A DNA stretch of 64,000 bases, from NCBI GenBank assembly GCA_033439685.1, contig JAUEDM010000003.1, forward strand, positions 154,001-218,000, in the 5' to 3' direction. Shown here in pieces: positions 43,709 to 54,515 of this stretch. This DNA is from Apodospora peruviana (taxonomy: Eukaryota > Ascomycota > Sordariomycetes > Sordariales > Lasiosphaeriaceae). Both the position numbers and the translations under genes were made by a program. The notes below the pieces were generated by a model that did not search any database, was not told the DNA's origin, and saw only the letters and a program-made list of their open reading frames with translations. Every line of letters begins with the position of its first letter. Positions within the stretch are counted from its first letter, which is position 1.

Positions 43709-46235
43709 TCATTCCGCATTTTCCACTCTCCGCTGAAGAATCTGCCTCGCATTGGCGGGCGTCAACATGCGTATGTCCAGCTCTTCCAGGACCTTTTTGG
43801 CCTCAGTGTTGTCAACGAAAATCCTGTCGGTCGCCTGCTTGAGCGACATTGCAATAGTAGTCGCTCCCTCCTCGGAAGAAGACTGCATAGGGAGGTTAAG
43901 CAGCCGGAGAGCTTCCTTGAGGCTGCCCAGCGAATTGGAGCCGTCGGGAATGAACCGCTCGATCAGGGCGGAGATGGCGCGCACGTCATGCATAAACTGG
44001 GCAGCTCCCGCAGCCGCGAAATTGTGGCTCATCAGCACGTCGGTCCACAGCATGCTGTTCAGCCTCTCGAGGACCTCACGCCAGACACGGCGGAAGACTG
44101 CGGCGCCGAGAGTTTTGGACAAAAAGTCCAGATCTCGTTTGAGAATCTGTATACTCTTATTAGTGATCAGGCCCAATTTTACGGAATCAGTGTTGAGACG
44201 CAAACCGACCCTTAGCGGTTCGTCTAGTTCGGACGTGATGACCGGTTGGTAAAAAGAATCGTCTGCGTTTGCCCGTCAGTAAACTGCTTTTGCCACCCTT
44301 CAGAGTAGCAACACACCCGACGGAGACTCATCCGCAATGGTAGTCCATTGCGGTCCGTGTGTATATGGCCGGAAAGCCTTGTGATGAGACTCGATAAGTG
44401 CCTCGGCTAGAAATTGCTGGGCACGCTTTCTTCTTTGGCTGTAAGCTGCAATGGTCTCGTCAAAGAGCACGCCGCCGTCCTCTTCGGTGCCGACGGCCGA
44501 GGAGGTGCGGTCTTTGACGTGATCGTAGCTCATCCCGCCGGCGAGGTTGCTGCTCTGCTCGCTGCTCACTTTCGCCCTAGCTTGAAGCTGGTCCCAAAGC
44601 GTGACGAAAAACTAGGGGTCGTCAGGGACATTGTTGCATGATATATGGATATGAGCTGCTTGCCTCTTCATTGCACCAGTCCTTCAGCGTATTAGCGACA
44701 TGGTCTGCGCTCCCGTATACTTTGCAAAGCGTCTCAAGCGCTCCCGTACCCTCTAGAGCAGCCAGCTGCTCCTTGGCCACCCCGAATGCCCTACCCACAG
44801 TCGAGGTAATGCTAAGGTAGGCTTCCAGTGTGCCCCGGAGACTGTCGTGGTATTCGTCAAGAATAGTGAGCTGGATATCGATAAGAAACCGCAGCTTGTG
44901 ACCAAAGCGTCTGACCCGCTCATACTGAGCCGTGACAGATCGGAGCAGATCCGTGACCCGGGTTGCGGCATATGTGGGCTTCGTCTTTCCGGGGCCGGCA
45001 AAGTCGTAGTCGATGTTTCTTGCATCCTGATGTGCCATGATGGCGTGGTATCTATCCAATGCAAACTTCTTTTCGGCCTGCAGCCACGTGTCAAAGTGTG
45101 TGTTGAGCACTTCCGACGTCAAGCCGGCCCACTCGTTTTCGACCTCTCCCCCATTGTAGTTGTACATGAATCTGATATTCTCGTCAAAAGTCATGAGCTG
45201 GTTCATGAGACTGCTAAGAAAGGCTGGGTCTTTGACGGCCTCGGTCATGGTCAAGGCGACCTTCTCCCTCATGACAGGTAGCAAGGAGGTTATAAAGGCG
45301 CATGTAGGGTCCATGTACACCATATTTTGCGCGACAGCTGTGTGGCCAAACTTGGCGGCAAGAATAGGACCAAAATTCTCCCTAAAGAAGCCCTCCCACT
45401 TGTCGATGAGGGCCAAGAACCAAGGAAAACAGTGGGTCCCGATGCCACGAGGGTTGCTTGTCGGCTTGTCGCTCATGAAGTGGAAGCGGAACTCCTTTAC
45501 GAAGATATGCGCCATGGTATCGACTGGGAGAAGTGGGACAGCCCTAGGAGAATACAGAACCTCAGGTATTTGGAGATCAATCAGCTTCTCGAAGCACTGG
45601 AGCCATTCTCCGTCGGCAGCCGAGTCCGGGGCGATGTTGGGCCAGTCGCGCTTGCGCAGGACGGCCTCGAGCTCGTCCGACATAGTCTTCTTCATCTCAT
45701 CCCACAAAGTCTCTGTGACAGACTCGATATAGGCGGCCAGATGGGTAGCAGCTTCATCGGCAGGTCCTTGGAGCTTTCTTATCTCGACGGCCAGCTGCTT
45801 CAAGGCCGTGTACGGCTCCAGAGCGGCCTTGGGGTCCTGCGGCAGATGGGCGCGGGCAGCATTGCGTAGTGTCTGGACATCTTGCAGCATGACCAAGTAC
45901 CTGTGGGCAAGATCAACCTTGTGCAGCTGCTTCATGGGCTGCTCCAAGCGGCGGATAGCCTCGTCAGGGGCATCTGATGCGGCCACGATCTTGAGGCGCA
46001 CATCGATGCTGTGTTGAAGGCGCTGGAACTCGTCAATCTGGACGATAAGGTCTGCATGGCGGTCCTCGGCAGAGCGGCGAGCTTCATCCAGTTGCTTTGA
46101 GACATCGTTGAGCTGGGACTGGAGTTGGCTCCGCTGGAATTCGACGCTGCTGAGCAACGTGTCAAGATGCTCGAAATCCGTCGTCGACTGCAGCTTGTCG
46201 TCCAGGTAGTCCTCGACGCGCATGTCGTGCTCCAT
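43709..46235 (-). CDS. RINT-1/Tip20 family protein (Dsl1 tethering complex)
   Basis: Three exons (46235-44664, 44611-44317, 44262-43709) join in phase into 806 residues. The N-terminus has the family sequence DMRVEDYLDDKLQS followed by a coiled coil (FQRSQLQSQLNDVSKQLDEA). The body is the RINT1/TIP1 helical rod: LYSPRAVPLLPVDTMAHIFV, GTHCFPWFLALIDKWEGFFR, VYMDPTCAFITSLLPVMREK, LRFLIDIQLTILDEYHDSLR, then NSMLWTDVLMSHNFAAAGAA. Yeast Tip20 and human RINT-1 tether Golgi-derived vesicles to the ER within the Dsl1/NRZ complex and bind ER SNAREs. Intron 1 uses a GC donor (GCAAGC), which is needed to avoid a stop and to join NEE to FFVTLWDQLQ. The start was set at the Met before DMRVEDY; the frame is open upstream to 46559. 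Confidence 0.9.
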
Positions 46236-46560
46236 CTCCAATTTTTTTTCGACAATTTTAAGGCCAGAAGTGTACGGATTTCCTATTTCATTGGTGAAGC
46301 GACGATGTTGATGAACCTTGGTTAGGTATGTGTTGGTGTTGAGATTGAAGAGGCTCCCACAGGGGGAGGTCTCGGGTCCAAGTCCCCTGAAAGTGGCCCA
46401 AGCTCTTCTAGACCCTGGTCCCGACGTCATCCCTCCATGGAAAGTAAAAAATAGTGCCGGGCGCATCCGCATCAAATCCACCCGCTCTTGGGCCGTGAGA
46501 ATCACATCTGCGAGGCAAAGTGGCTTGATCCAAAGTCCCTTTTGCTTCAATGGCACCAAT
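46236..46560. promoter_or_regulatory. Short divergent promoter, RINT-1 and Mrx10-type genes
   Basis: Only 325 bases separate the two divergent start codons, so the promoters must overlap. The minus-strand frame of the RINT-1 gene is open across all of it. Confidence 0.55.
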
Positions 46561-47904
46561 ATGAAGAATCTAATACCGAATCTCGCCCCAAAAGTACGCG
46601 TTCTCGGTGCGCGCTGCCTCCAGTTGCCTGCGACCGCTCACCCACGACCGATCGCGTGCCAGCGATCCTTTCACGTAACCTACCCGATCGAACTCCCACG
46701 CCGCCGCACCTTCTTCACTTCGAGTGTCTTTCTACAGAAGGACGGAACCGAGCCCGAGCGCATCTCCCCAGTAGAATTTGCCGCCGACAAGAAGAATGGC
46801 AATAGTAAATCGACTACCCCACGGAAGAAACGGAAGGCACCACTGAAGAACTCGCTGCATCGTGTGGCCATTGTTGCCCAGAAGGGTGTGCCCTCCAAGT
46901 CTCCCGCCGTGGCCGACACTGCCGAGGGAGATGGTAGCTCCACCATCAGCGCCGTGTGCGTGGCCGAGTCCTTTGATATGGACGGTGTGGCCTCGATCCT
47001 CACAAGCCACGGCTTTTCGCTCGACCCGGACGGTACCGGTTTCGAGGTGACCGAGGTGGTGCACGCACGAGCGCTGAATAAAGGGGATATCTTCGTCTTT
47101 CCCTCGGGCACCATCGTCACCTGGGCGCTACCGACCGATGTTGTGAACATGCTGGCCACCAAACACCTGCTCCCGGCGGCCGAGTCTCCCTTCGTCGAGG
47201 ACAAAGAGGTGGAAGACCTCGACTTCCTAACCGATCCCGATCAGGAACAGAGTCTCGTGACGGGGAATGTGGTAGTCATAGGCACGCAGCGGGAGGTTAA
47301 GGACGGGGACCGACTGGACACGACACTGGCCAAGATTGCCTTCTCGTCCGGTCTCGCGCGGAGCACCAAGCTGGCCGTGCTCGAGAGCTCGCTCACGCGG
47401 TACCTCGAGAGCACTCGGTACATACCCGACCAGCTGTCTCAGGGCCTGCGGGCCCCGTTGTCTCGCGAGCTAATCCTGCAGAAGACGGGCGAGCTGCTGA
47501 ACCTGCGCAGCCAGCTGAATCACTACAATGATTTGACCGACGCCCTGCCCGACATCTTTTGGGACAGCGAGGAGAAGCTGGAGACGTACTACTCTAAGAT
47601 CGGAAAGGCCCTGGACGTCGGCGTGCGCATCAAGACACTGAACGACAAGATGACGTACGCGCAAGAGGTCGTTAACGTGGCGCAGAACGTGCTGGATATC
47701 AGCGAGAAGATGACCAGCGAGAAGCACAGCACGCGGCTCGAGTGGATCATAATCATACTGATTGCGATCGAGGTGGCGTTTGAGCTGAGGAGGTTGTATA
47801 TGGAGAAATACGACGTGTTTGAGGAGGAAGTGCTTGAGGAACTGCGGAGCATCAGGGCGCACATGGCCCGGGGAGCCAACAAGGGCGGCGCGGACAAGGC
47901 GTGA
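46561..47904 (+). CDS. mrx10: DUF155 mitochondrial protein, Mrx10/RMND1-like
   Basis: A single exon encodes 447 residues. The first 60 residues are basic and rich in Arg, Pro, Ser and Thr without acidic residues (AHPRPIACQRSFHV; RRRTFFTSS), as in a mitochondrial presequence. The DUF155 domain follows: VCVAESFDMDGVASILTSHG, DIFVFPSGTIVTWALP, KIAFSSGLARSTKLAVLESS, RSQLNHYNDLTDALPDIFWD and a coiled coil. Near the C-terminus is one membrane span (LEWIIIILIAIEVAFELRRL at about 400-418). This arrangement fits yeast Mrx10 and human RMND1, inner-membrane proteins tied to mitochondrial translation. The related yeast Rmd1 and fission yeast Sif proteins lack a presequence. The ATG at 46561 starts the presequence. 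Confidence 0.85.
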   Translation: MKNLIPNLAPKVRVLGARCLQLPATAHPRPIACQRSFHVTYPIELPRRRTFFTSSVFLQKDGTEPERISPVEFAADKKNGNSKSTTPRKKRKAPLKNSLHRVAIVAQKGVPSKSPAVADTAEGDGSSTISAVCVAESFDMDGVASILTSHGFSLDPDGTGFEVTEVVHARALNKGDIFVFPSGTIVTWALPTDVVNMLATKHLLPAAESPFVEDKEVEDLDFLTDPDQEQSLVTGNVVVIGTQREVKDGDRLDTTLAKIAFSSGLARSTKLAVLESSLTRYLESTRYIPDQLSQGLRAPLSRELILQKTGELLNLRSQLNHYNDLTDALPDIFWDSEEKLETYYSKIGKALDVGVRIKTLNDKMTYAQEVVNVAQNVLDISEKMTSEKHSTRLEWIIIILIAIEVAFELRRLYMEKYDVFEEEVLEELRSIRAHMARGANKGGADKA

Positions 47905-48998
47905 TTATGTAGGCTGGCTGTCTCCTGGAGGGGAGAACTAGAGACTATATATTGAATGATACCCGACTCACTTAGCTGTCAACCCCTTTACATCAATTTT
48001 TACAATCATGGTTCTTTTAACTAGTTTCGTCGAACGCTTCGGTGGCTCGCAACCAGCCGTCAATTTTTCACTTCGACAGCTTCGGTTGCATGAGCAACCC
48101 TCACCACCCCATGATATCGAACTAATCGTCAAGAAAGAGGTCGAAATACAGCTTGTAGTGCTGACAGTTAATGGTATGGAGAAACAGAAACAATCTTTCG
48201 ATGACGAATATTTCAAACATTGGGAGGCAGAATTGCAAACTCGAACCCACACAGAGAAGTTAGCGGTTGCAGTAAGGTTATATTACAACGCCAGCTCCCA
48301 GTTATTTGTGTGTATACGTATATAGATATTTATATATTGACCCAGTCAATCAGTCAGTCTCAATACTGTTACACGCCCTAAAGTGATCCGTTGTAATCCA
48401 TACCTAGGTAATATTAACGTATCATAAGCGTTAACTTCCATTCCTTCCGACTCCTTTCCTTTCGTCCCCCAGAAACCCATAAAGAAAGAGAGACAAGCAC
48501 ACACCATCGACCCCCATCATACAGAATGAACGAAACCGAAATATCTTGTCAGACTTTATTCTACCACTGAAACGCATTTTCACGCCCGCACAACCCAATT
48601 TCTTTCTCTCATCCTTGACCCTTAAACTGCCAAATGAATTCAGGTGGTAATACAAGCACAAAGTAAATGTCCTTCACACATACAGCACCGCCACCACCCT
48701 CCATCACTTCACCAAATTTATTTCTCAAGCCGGTATAAGAAGAAGTGCAATGGCCATTCAAATTTTTTTCTTTTTTTCTGCACCTAGTATCCCACCCCGC
48801 TTCACTTCGCTTCTTCTTCTTTATACTCATGTTTCGCATTAATACAATTACCAAAAACTAAACTCAACCCTCCACCGCTTCCATCCGTCAACCTGACCGA
48901 TACCTCGAGTTCGCATCGGTCAAGTCAGCCCACGCTCAAGAAACTAAAAGAAAAGATAAACATCGAAAGCTAAATAAGGTATCCTAACTACACCAAGC
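47905..48998. other. Convergent 3' region
   Basis: The gap between the Mrx10-type stop and the stop of the Pro/Gln-rich gene. A 105-codon ATG frame at 48008-48325 is open but shows no family resemblance and probably lies in a 3' UTR. ACCTAGGT lies at 48402-48409. Confidence 0.45.
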
Positions 48999-51900
48999 TC
49001 AAGCAGGCGGATTGACCATCCCTGGAGTGCCCGGCATAGGGACCGGGACAGGGCTAGGCATATTATGACCATGCTGCTGCTGCTGAGCGGCCACTATTCT
49101 AGCTTGGTGTTGCTGGTGCTGTAATTGTGGTGTTAACGGTGATGCAATACCGGAACCGTTCATGGGTGGATTGGGACTAGGCATCCCGCCGCCCTGCATT
49201 GACATGTGCATCTTGGGACTGGGCGACATGTTATTGTTCCCCATCTGCATCGCTTTCGCGGCAGCAATCTTGTGCACATCGACATTGCCACCAAGGCCGA
49301 TGCCCGCCAGACCCACAACCTCCCCCTGTGTGACTTTGCCCATGTGGCCACTGACTCTTTGCTCAGCGTCTGCACGGGCTCTCGCCTGCTCCATGACCTG
49401 TCGCTGCTGAACCTCGGGCATTACCGTAGCGTAGCCAGTGAGGCTATTTCCGCGATTTCCTTGTGGTACCATGCCGGGTTGTGGTCCAGGGCTAGCATTA
49501 TACTGGGGTTGCCCGGGGTGCTGACCCGGGTGCTGTCCAGGGTGTTGTCCAGGGTGCTGCCCCGGGTACTGTCCCGGGTGTTGCCGTGGATGCTGTTGTC
49601 CAGGATGCTGCCCAGGGTGCTGCCCAAGGTGTTGCCCAGGGTGCATTCCAGGAGTGGGCGGCATGCCTTGGCCCCCAAAAGGTAGGCGAGCCATCTGCTG
49701 ATGTTGTTGAGGTGGTGTAGGAGACTGCACATGCGGATGCGGTGGTGGAATTTGCGGGGATATCGTTCGAGGCAGCTGTCCGCCATTGGGAAAGGGTGAA
49801 TAGCCTCCTGGCTGTTGCTGCATATGCTGTGGATGGTGCTGCTGCTGTGGATGCTGCGGTTGTTGAGGGTGATGTTGCATATGTGGGGAATGGTGAAGGG
49901 GACCATGCTGAGGATGCTGCGGGAGCTGGTGTTGGGGTTGCTGCGGATGCATCTGGGCGACATGCTGCTGTTGGTAACCAGTCGGATAGCCAGGCGGGAA
50001 CCGCTGGTTAGGAGTCCCGGCTGGCCCTACGCTGAGACCAGGATGCGATGGCATACGCGGTTGGGTAGGGCTTCCCACGTATTGAGGCATGTTAGAATGG
50101 CCATAGGGGGTTTGGGCCTTGGCAAGCTGTGGCGCATAGCCATAGTTGTTGTTTTGCGGCCGATATTGTGTTGGAGGAGGCGGCCGCTGCTGAGTTTGAT
50201 GATGCGGCTGCGGAATGGGAACCGAGGACGGCGGCGCCCGCTGTGGGTACATATTCGGCTGGGGCCGAACTGGAGTCTGGGGGAAGTGCTGCGCGTTCGC
50301 AATTGGGCGAGCCGTTGGAACGAACTGGCCTGGATACTGGTGGGCGTTGAATGGGCTGCCTGTAGACACGCTAGCGGCCCGGTGCGGTTGACGTTGGCTT
50401 GCATTGGCAGTTGTTTGTGCAGCCTGTCTGGCAAGGCGCGCCGGCTCGTCCTCCTCCATGACGCCCTTGTATTCGTCCATGCGGATCTCAATCTTTGTGC
50501 TGACGCTCAACTCTTCAAGCTTGTCGGAATTGAGTCGAGCTACGGCATATGGAGGTAAAGTCTGGATGATCAGGGACAGCTGAGCTTTCAGCATCTGGTA
50601 GGTCAACATCTCTTCCTCGCTTGGTTGATGAGACAGACTGCCATTCCGAAGCATATCCCCGTTGACGGGATCGGTAGAAAATCTGTCCTGGCTGGTGGGC
50701 AGAGTCAGGTTCCGATTGCGCTGGTAAGATGCAAGGGTCTCAATGAGATCCGAAACTTCTTCCAAAAGATCATCCACCTCCTTGTCCTCCTCAGATTTCT
50801 TGCCTAGGACTTGGTCCAGGCTTGGATCAATTGCGGAGTCATCCCAATTATCAAGAGCGTGTTTGACACCGTCTTCGTCAATCTCTATGACTGACGCCGA
50901 GTCGGTGCCAGCTTTCTCCTCGTTTTCGTCTTCAGGAACGTCTGCCTCGGCTAGCTTCTCGAAATTCCTCCGGCCAACACGTTGCCACCATATCCGGCTA
51001 ACCTGGCTGGAAGGTATGGTGGCAGCCGAGTCGTCCTTGCACGGGGCGAAGCTAGAGAAGGCGCCCCGAAAGAGTGCCTCCATCTCAGACATCTCGAGCT
51101 CAACTGTAGAAGGCTTGTGTCCAGCTAAGCTCTGCGCCCGTTCTCGTTGCTTTGTCTTTGCGTGGGCAGTTGGAGTTGCATTGCTGTAGTCCAGCCAGTG
51201 GCCTGTCGGGATATTTGCCGAGAAATACGTTCCGGTCCGATACTTGGACTTCTCGGTAAGCTCAGGGTGGTAGAAACCCAAGACATTACTCTTCGTGGTG
51301 TTTTTTGGCGCCTTGGGCGGTTGTAGAGGCGGTAGATTCCTTGGAGATGGGAAAAGTTCGCCAAGAGTTAGTGAACGGCTGTTCTTCTCCGCTGGGACGA
51401 CGGTATCTGGTAAGATGCTTGTCGTAGACACGCCGCTGGGCAAGGCGCCATCGGCGACCAACTTCAGCGCGCCGTCCGGCGTTGTCGACCGCTGCAAACT
51501 CGTAAACAAAGGCTTTACTGTTGGAGCAGGGCCCACAACCGTCAACACAAGGTCGCCCGTTGCACTTGGTGGGAGCGCCTCCTTCAGGTCGACTTTGACG
51601 GATAGCGGAGGAGGGAGGTTGGGATACGCCAGCTCGCGTCTGTATAGGTCAAAAGTCTTGTTTCTGAACGCGACGGTCTTGGCTATAGCATAGTCGTTGG
51701 CGACAGGTTCTCCCTCGGGCGTAGAGGACTCCAGTTCCTTGATATACGCTTTGGAGGCTCGGGCGACATCAGAGACGAGATCATCCAGCACAGTGTAGCC
51801 ATCCTGCAAAATCTTGTCGGTGATAGTAGCAGTCGTGGTGTTTTCCTCCGACTTCGCCCTCTTTGGCGAGGGCTCGTCATCGGATTCGGACTCAGCGAGT

Positions 51901-52262
51901 GGTCGTTTGAGAATAGAATTACCTGTGTCGAGACTGAAGGTCGATCATTAATTAGCATCTGTTAACCTGGGCAGCGTAGAGGCCACGACGCCGGGAGAAA
52001 CTGGCGGCACCGAAGCGTCAACGAGATGCGCATACCTTTGCAAAACATGGAAGAAATCACAAATCATTGATTTGGTGTCCTGCGACGTGTGCATGCCATT
52101 AATGGTTGGCTTGGCCTGCTCGGTGCCATTGATGGCGGGCTCGCCGTCGTCGCTCGGATCGCGCTTCCGTTTTGTGGAGGAGTTGATTGAGGCAGGCGAG
52201 GCTGGACGCGACAATGCTGCGACGCCGTTCACCTGGGCCGCGGCGACGGCGGGCGAAGCCAT
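48999..52262 (-). CDS. Unknown 1053-residue protein with Pro/Gln/His-rich tail
   Basis: Two exons (52262-52036 and 51933-48999; donor GTATGC, branch GCTAAT, acceptor TTCAG) join in phase. I cannot name the family. Residues 1-75 include a basic stretch (STKRKRDPSDD) and MICDFFHVLQ. The folded-looking part (about 76-480) has SILKRPLAESESDDEPSPKR, DGYTVLDDLVSDVARASKAY, KTVAFRNKTFDLYRREL and the striking GFYHPELTEKSKYRTGTYFS with GHWLDYSNATP. A region near 380-500 is acidic. The last 500 residues are extremely Pro, Gln, His and Gly rich, with tandem HPGQ units. The NLS-like clusters, acidic patches and Gln-rich tail suggest a nuclear, chromatin or transcription protein; this is inference. The conserved block is what a profile search should use. 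Confidence 0.8.
49516..49645. repeat. 12-base minisatellite encoding HPGQ repeats
   Basis: About ten degenerate copies of a 12-base unit (plus strand GGGTGCTGTCCA) read on the minus strand as HPGQ, with variants HLGQ, HPRQ and YPGQ. It lies in the tail of the Pro/Gln-rich protein. Copy number is likely to vary between strains. Confidence 0.85.
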
Positions 52263-53201
52263 AGTTGGCGGGGTTTGCAGGTGCGGATGCGGTGCGATTT
52301 GCGATGGGTCGTCGACGCCCGGGATGGGGTGGGATGTCTGGCGGTGTTCCTAATAAGCTGGGGGCTTTTGTCGCGCGATTCGCGTTCGCGAAAGGAGGAT
52401 GCTGCCAGTGCAGTGCAGTGCTCCCGTGGTGCAACTCCAACCTCCTTTTTCGTTGCCAACAAACGGGCCACGGCACGTCAGGCAAGAAAAAACATCCAAA
52501 CCGGCCACACTGGGCTGTCAGAATTGCCCGGATATCGATCAAAGACCGTCCTCGTCTTGCATTAGGCGTCCAATGATTACTTGCTGGGGACAGCGTTGGT
52601 GTGCAGAGAGTGAAGTCGAAGGGTGTCAGTTCTGTCGTCCCTCAGAAAAGCCAGCCCGAGGATCCGCGCTAACGACGTTTTTGGAATTAGTGGGCCCCTT
52701 ACCGTGCGCTGCGCCACGCGTGGCAGGTTTGGCACTGTGCACTCGTGCCTCCATTGCTAAGACAACCTTGAACAGGCAGCTGTTGTTGAAGTCGAATTGA
52801 GTGAAGGCAGACTTCCATAACTTGGCGTATCCACCACTTCCGGTAATTCGAGGCATCCACTGTTCACCCTGGTGTATGACGATAAGTTCTGATGAGCAGT
52901 GGGAGAACTTTATTGGTAAAAACTTATACGCAGATTTAGGTCGAACAAATTACCACTAACAACTACTTTACACAAAAGGAACCCTTCAAGTTATGTGCTC
53001 CTTAACCGACAACGACGTGGTTCTGCGTCGAGTGAATGCCATACAAACCGCCACTCTGATGTATAAGAGTGGCACCGTACAATACAATCACCAATCACAA
53101 AAGAAACAACCAACGCCCGGGTAATCGAGTCCACATCTCATCCAGTAGTATCGGGTACAGACTTGCCAATCTCCCAATCCCAACGCTTCTTGTGTGTCGG
53201 A
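52263..53201. promoter_or_regulatory. Promoter of the Pro/Gln-rich gene and pep4 3' region
   Basis: Both neighbours are on the minus strand, so the promoter of the unknown gene lies at the left and the pep4 3' UTR at the right. Open frames of about 100 to 150 codons on both strands lack any recognisable family. Confidence 0.45.
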
Positions 53202-54515
53202 TTAGTGCTTCGCCGTGGCAATGCCAACTGTGTTGGCGCCAAGGTCATAGATGCTGTAGTACCTCCGGAGGAACGCATCGCCGAGGATGGCAAGTGGCCC
53301 AGTAGGCGCAGGGAAGTCCATGCCCATGAACGTGGAAATGCAGCTGCCCGAGACCTCCAGAATATAGTCGTATGCGCTCAACGTGAAGTTATAGCCAGCG
53401 AGTCTGAAGGTGACATCGGGGAGGGAGGCTCTCTTCGCACAATCGACCGAGTATTGGCCATTATACCCCTTCTTCGCTCCCATTTGTGCGTTGAGCATCT
53501 CCGCCAGTTGGCTAGGCAGAGCGATCAAGGAAGTACCGGTATCCAGGATGACGCCAGTGTTCTCAAGCTCGGCTTCATCGTCACCGTACGCGATGGCGTC
53601 GAAATCGACCTCCCAGTAGGCCTTGCGCCTAAGCGGAATGGTAGTGATCTTACCCTCATACCTATCCTTGTTGACACCACCAAAAGTTACCTCGGACTCG
53701 CCATCGGTATCCGCGAGGTAGAAAGCGAAGACGGGTTCGTCGATGAGCTTCTGATCGATCATGTTGTAGAACGGAGGGACTATTCCATTCACAGAGATCC
53801 TGTCATAGGCAAGACCGAGAATGCCATCGAATCGCCCAAAGGCAAAAGCAAGACCGGGCTCACTGGTCGCTTCGGCAAAGTCCTGACCCTTGATCTTGAG
53901 GTCGCCGATGGTCATCGTGTCCTGGGACACGAAGCCGCTGAGGGACCCGGATCCATACCTGATCTCGAAGCTGGTCCCATTCTCCTTGTACGTGGACGAA
54001 GCGGAGGAATCGTACTTGGTGTGGAGGTAGCAGGCGATGGAGCCGCACTCAGTGGATGGTACCCAAAGGTTGGAACTGCCAGTGTCTAGGACCACCTTGA
54101 AGCTCTGAGGAGGAGTACCGATAGTAATCTCGGAGAAATCTAGGCCGACGTTAGCAACACTTCCTCTGCATGGACATCGCGAGTTCGGGAGGGCACATAC
54201 ACTGAGCGTTCATAAAGTTGGAGATGGGAACGGGGTGGTTGCCCTGGACGTCGGCGTGCATACCCTGGAAGACGGCCTCGGCATGGGACTGGGGTCGGAC
54301 TCCCATGTACTTCTGACCGAGATGCTCCAGTTGGGTGCCGATCGGTGCAGTCTCCTGCAATGCAAATGCGTCAGCGCATGCACCCTGATTGAGTGAGTGG
54401 GAGATGAACTTACGAGCTGCTCCGCCAGGGGGACCTTCTTGAGCTTCAGTTTGTGCACGCCTGCGGCCTGGGTAGAGCCGAGCAGCACGGCGGCTGTCAG
54501 CAGAGCGCCCTTCAT
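53202..54515 (-). CDS. pep4: Vacuolar aspartic protease A (Pep4/saccharopepsin type)
   Basis: Three exons (54515-54414, 54354-54201, 54139-53202) join in phase into 397 residues. A signal peptide (MKGALLTAAVLLGSTQAAG) leads a propeptide with HKLKLKKVPLAEQLET and LGQKYMG. The mature enzyme starts near NFMNAQYFSEITIGTPPQSF. Catalytic Asp104 is in VLDTGSSNLWVPS and Asp286 in ILDTGTSLIALP, with the flap Tyr148 in EIRYGSGSLSGFVSQD. Two N-glycosylation sites are visible (NGT at 140, NFT). The protein is collinear with yeast Pep4 and Neurospora PEP-4. Those are made as zymogens, sorted to the vacuole and self-activated at acid pH, and then activate other vacuolar hydrolases. There is no GPI signal or C-terminal extension, which separates it from yapsins. 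Exon 2 to 3 splices within the Tyr86 codon. Confidence 0.96.

Noticed and set aside
48008..48325. 105-codon ATG frame downstream of the Mrx10-type gene
   Set aside because: Codon use is acceptable, but there is no family resemblance and it starts only about 100 bases after the previous stop, so it is probably 3' UTR.
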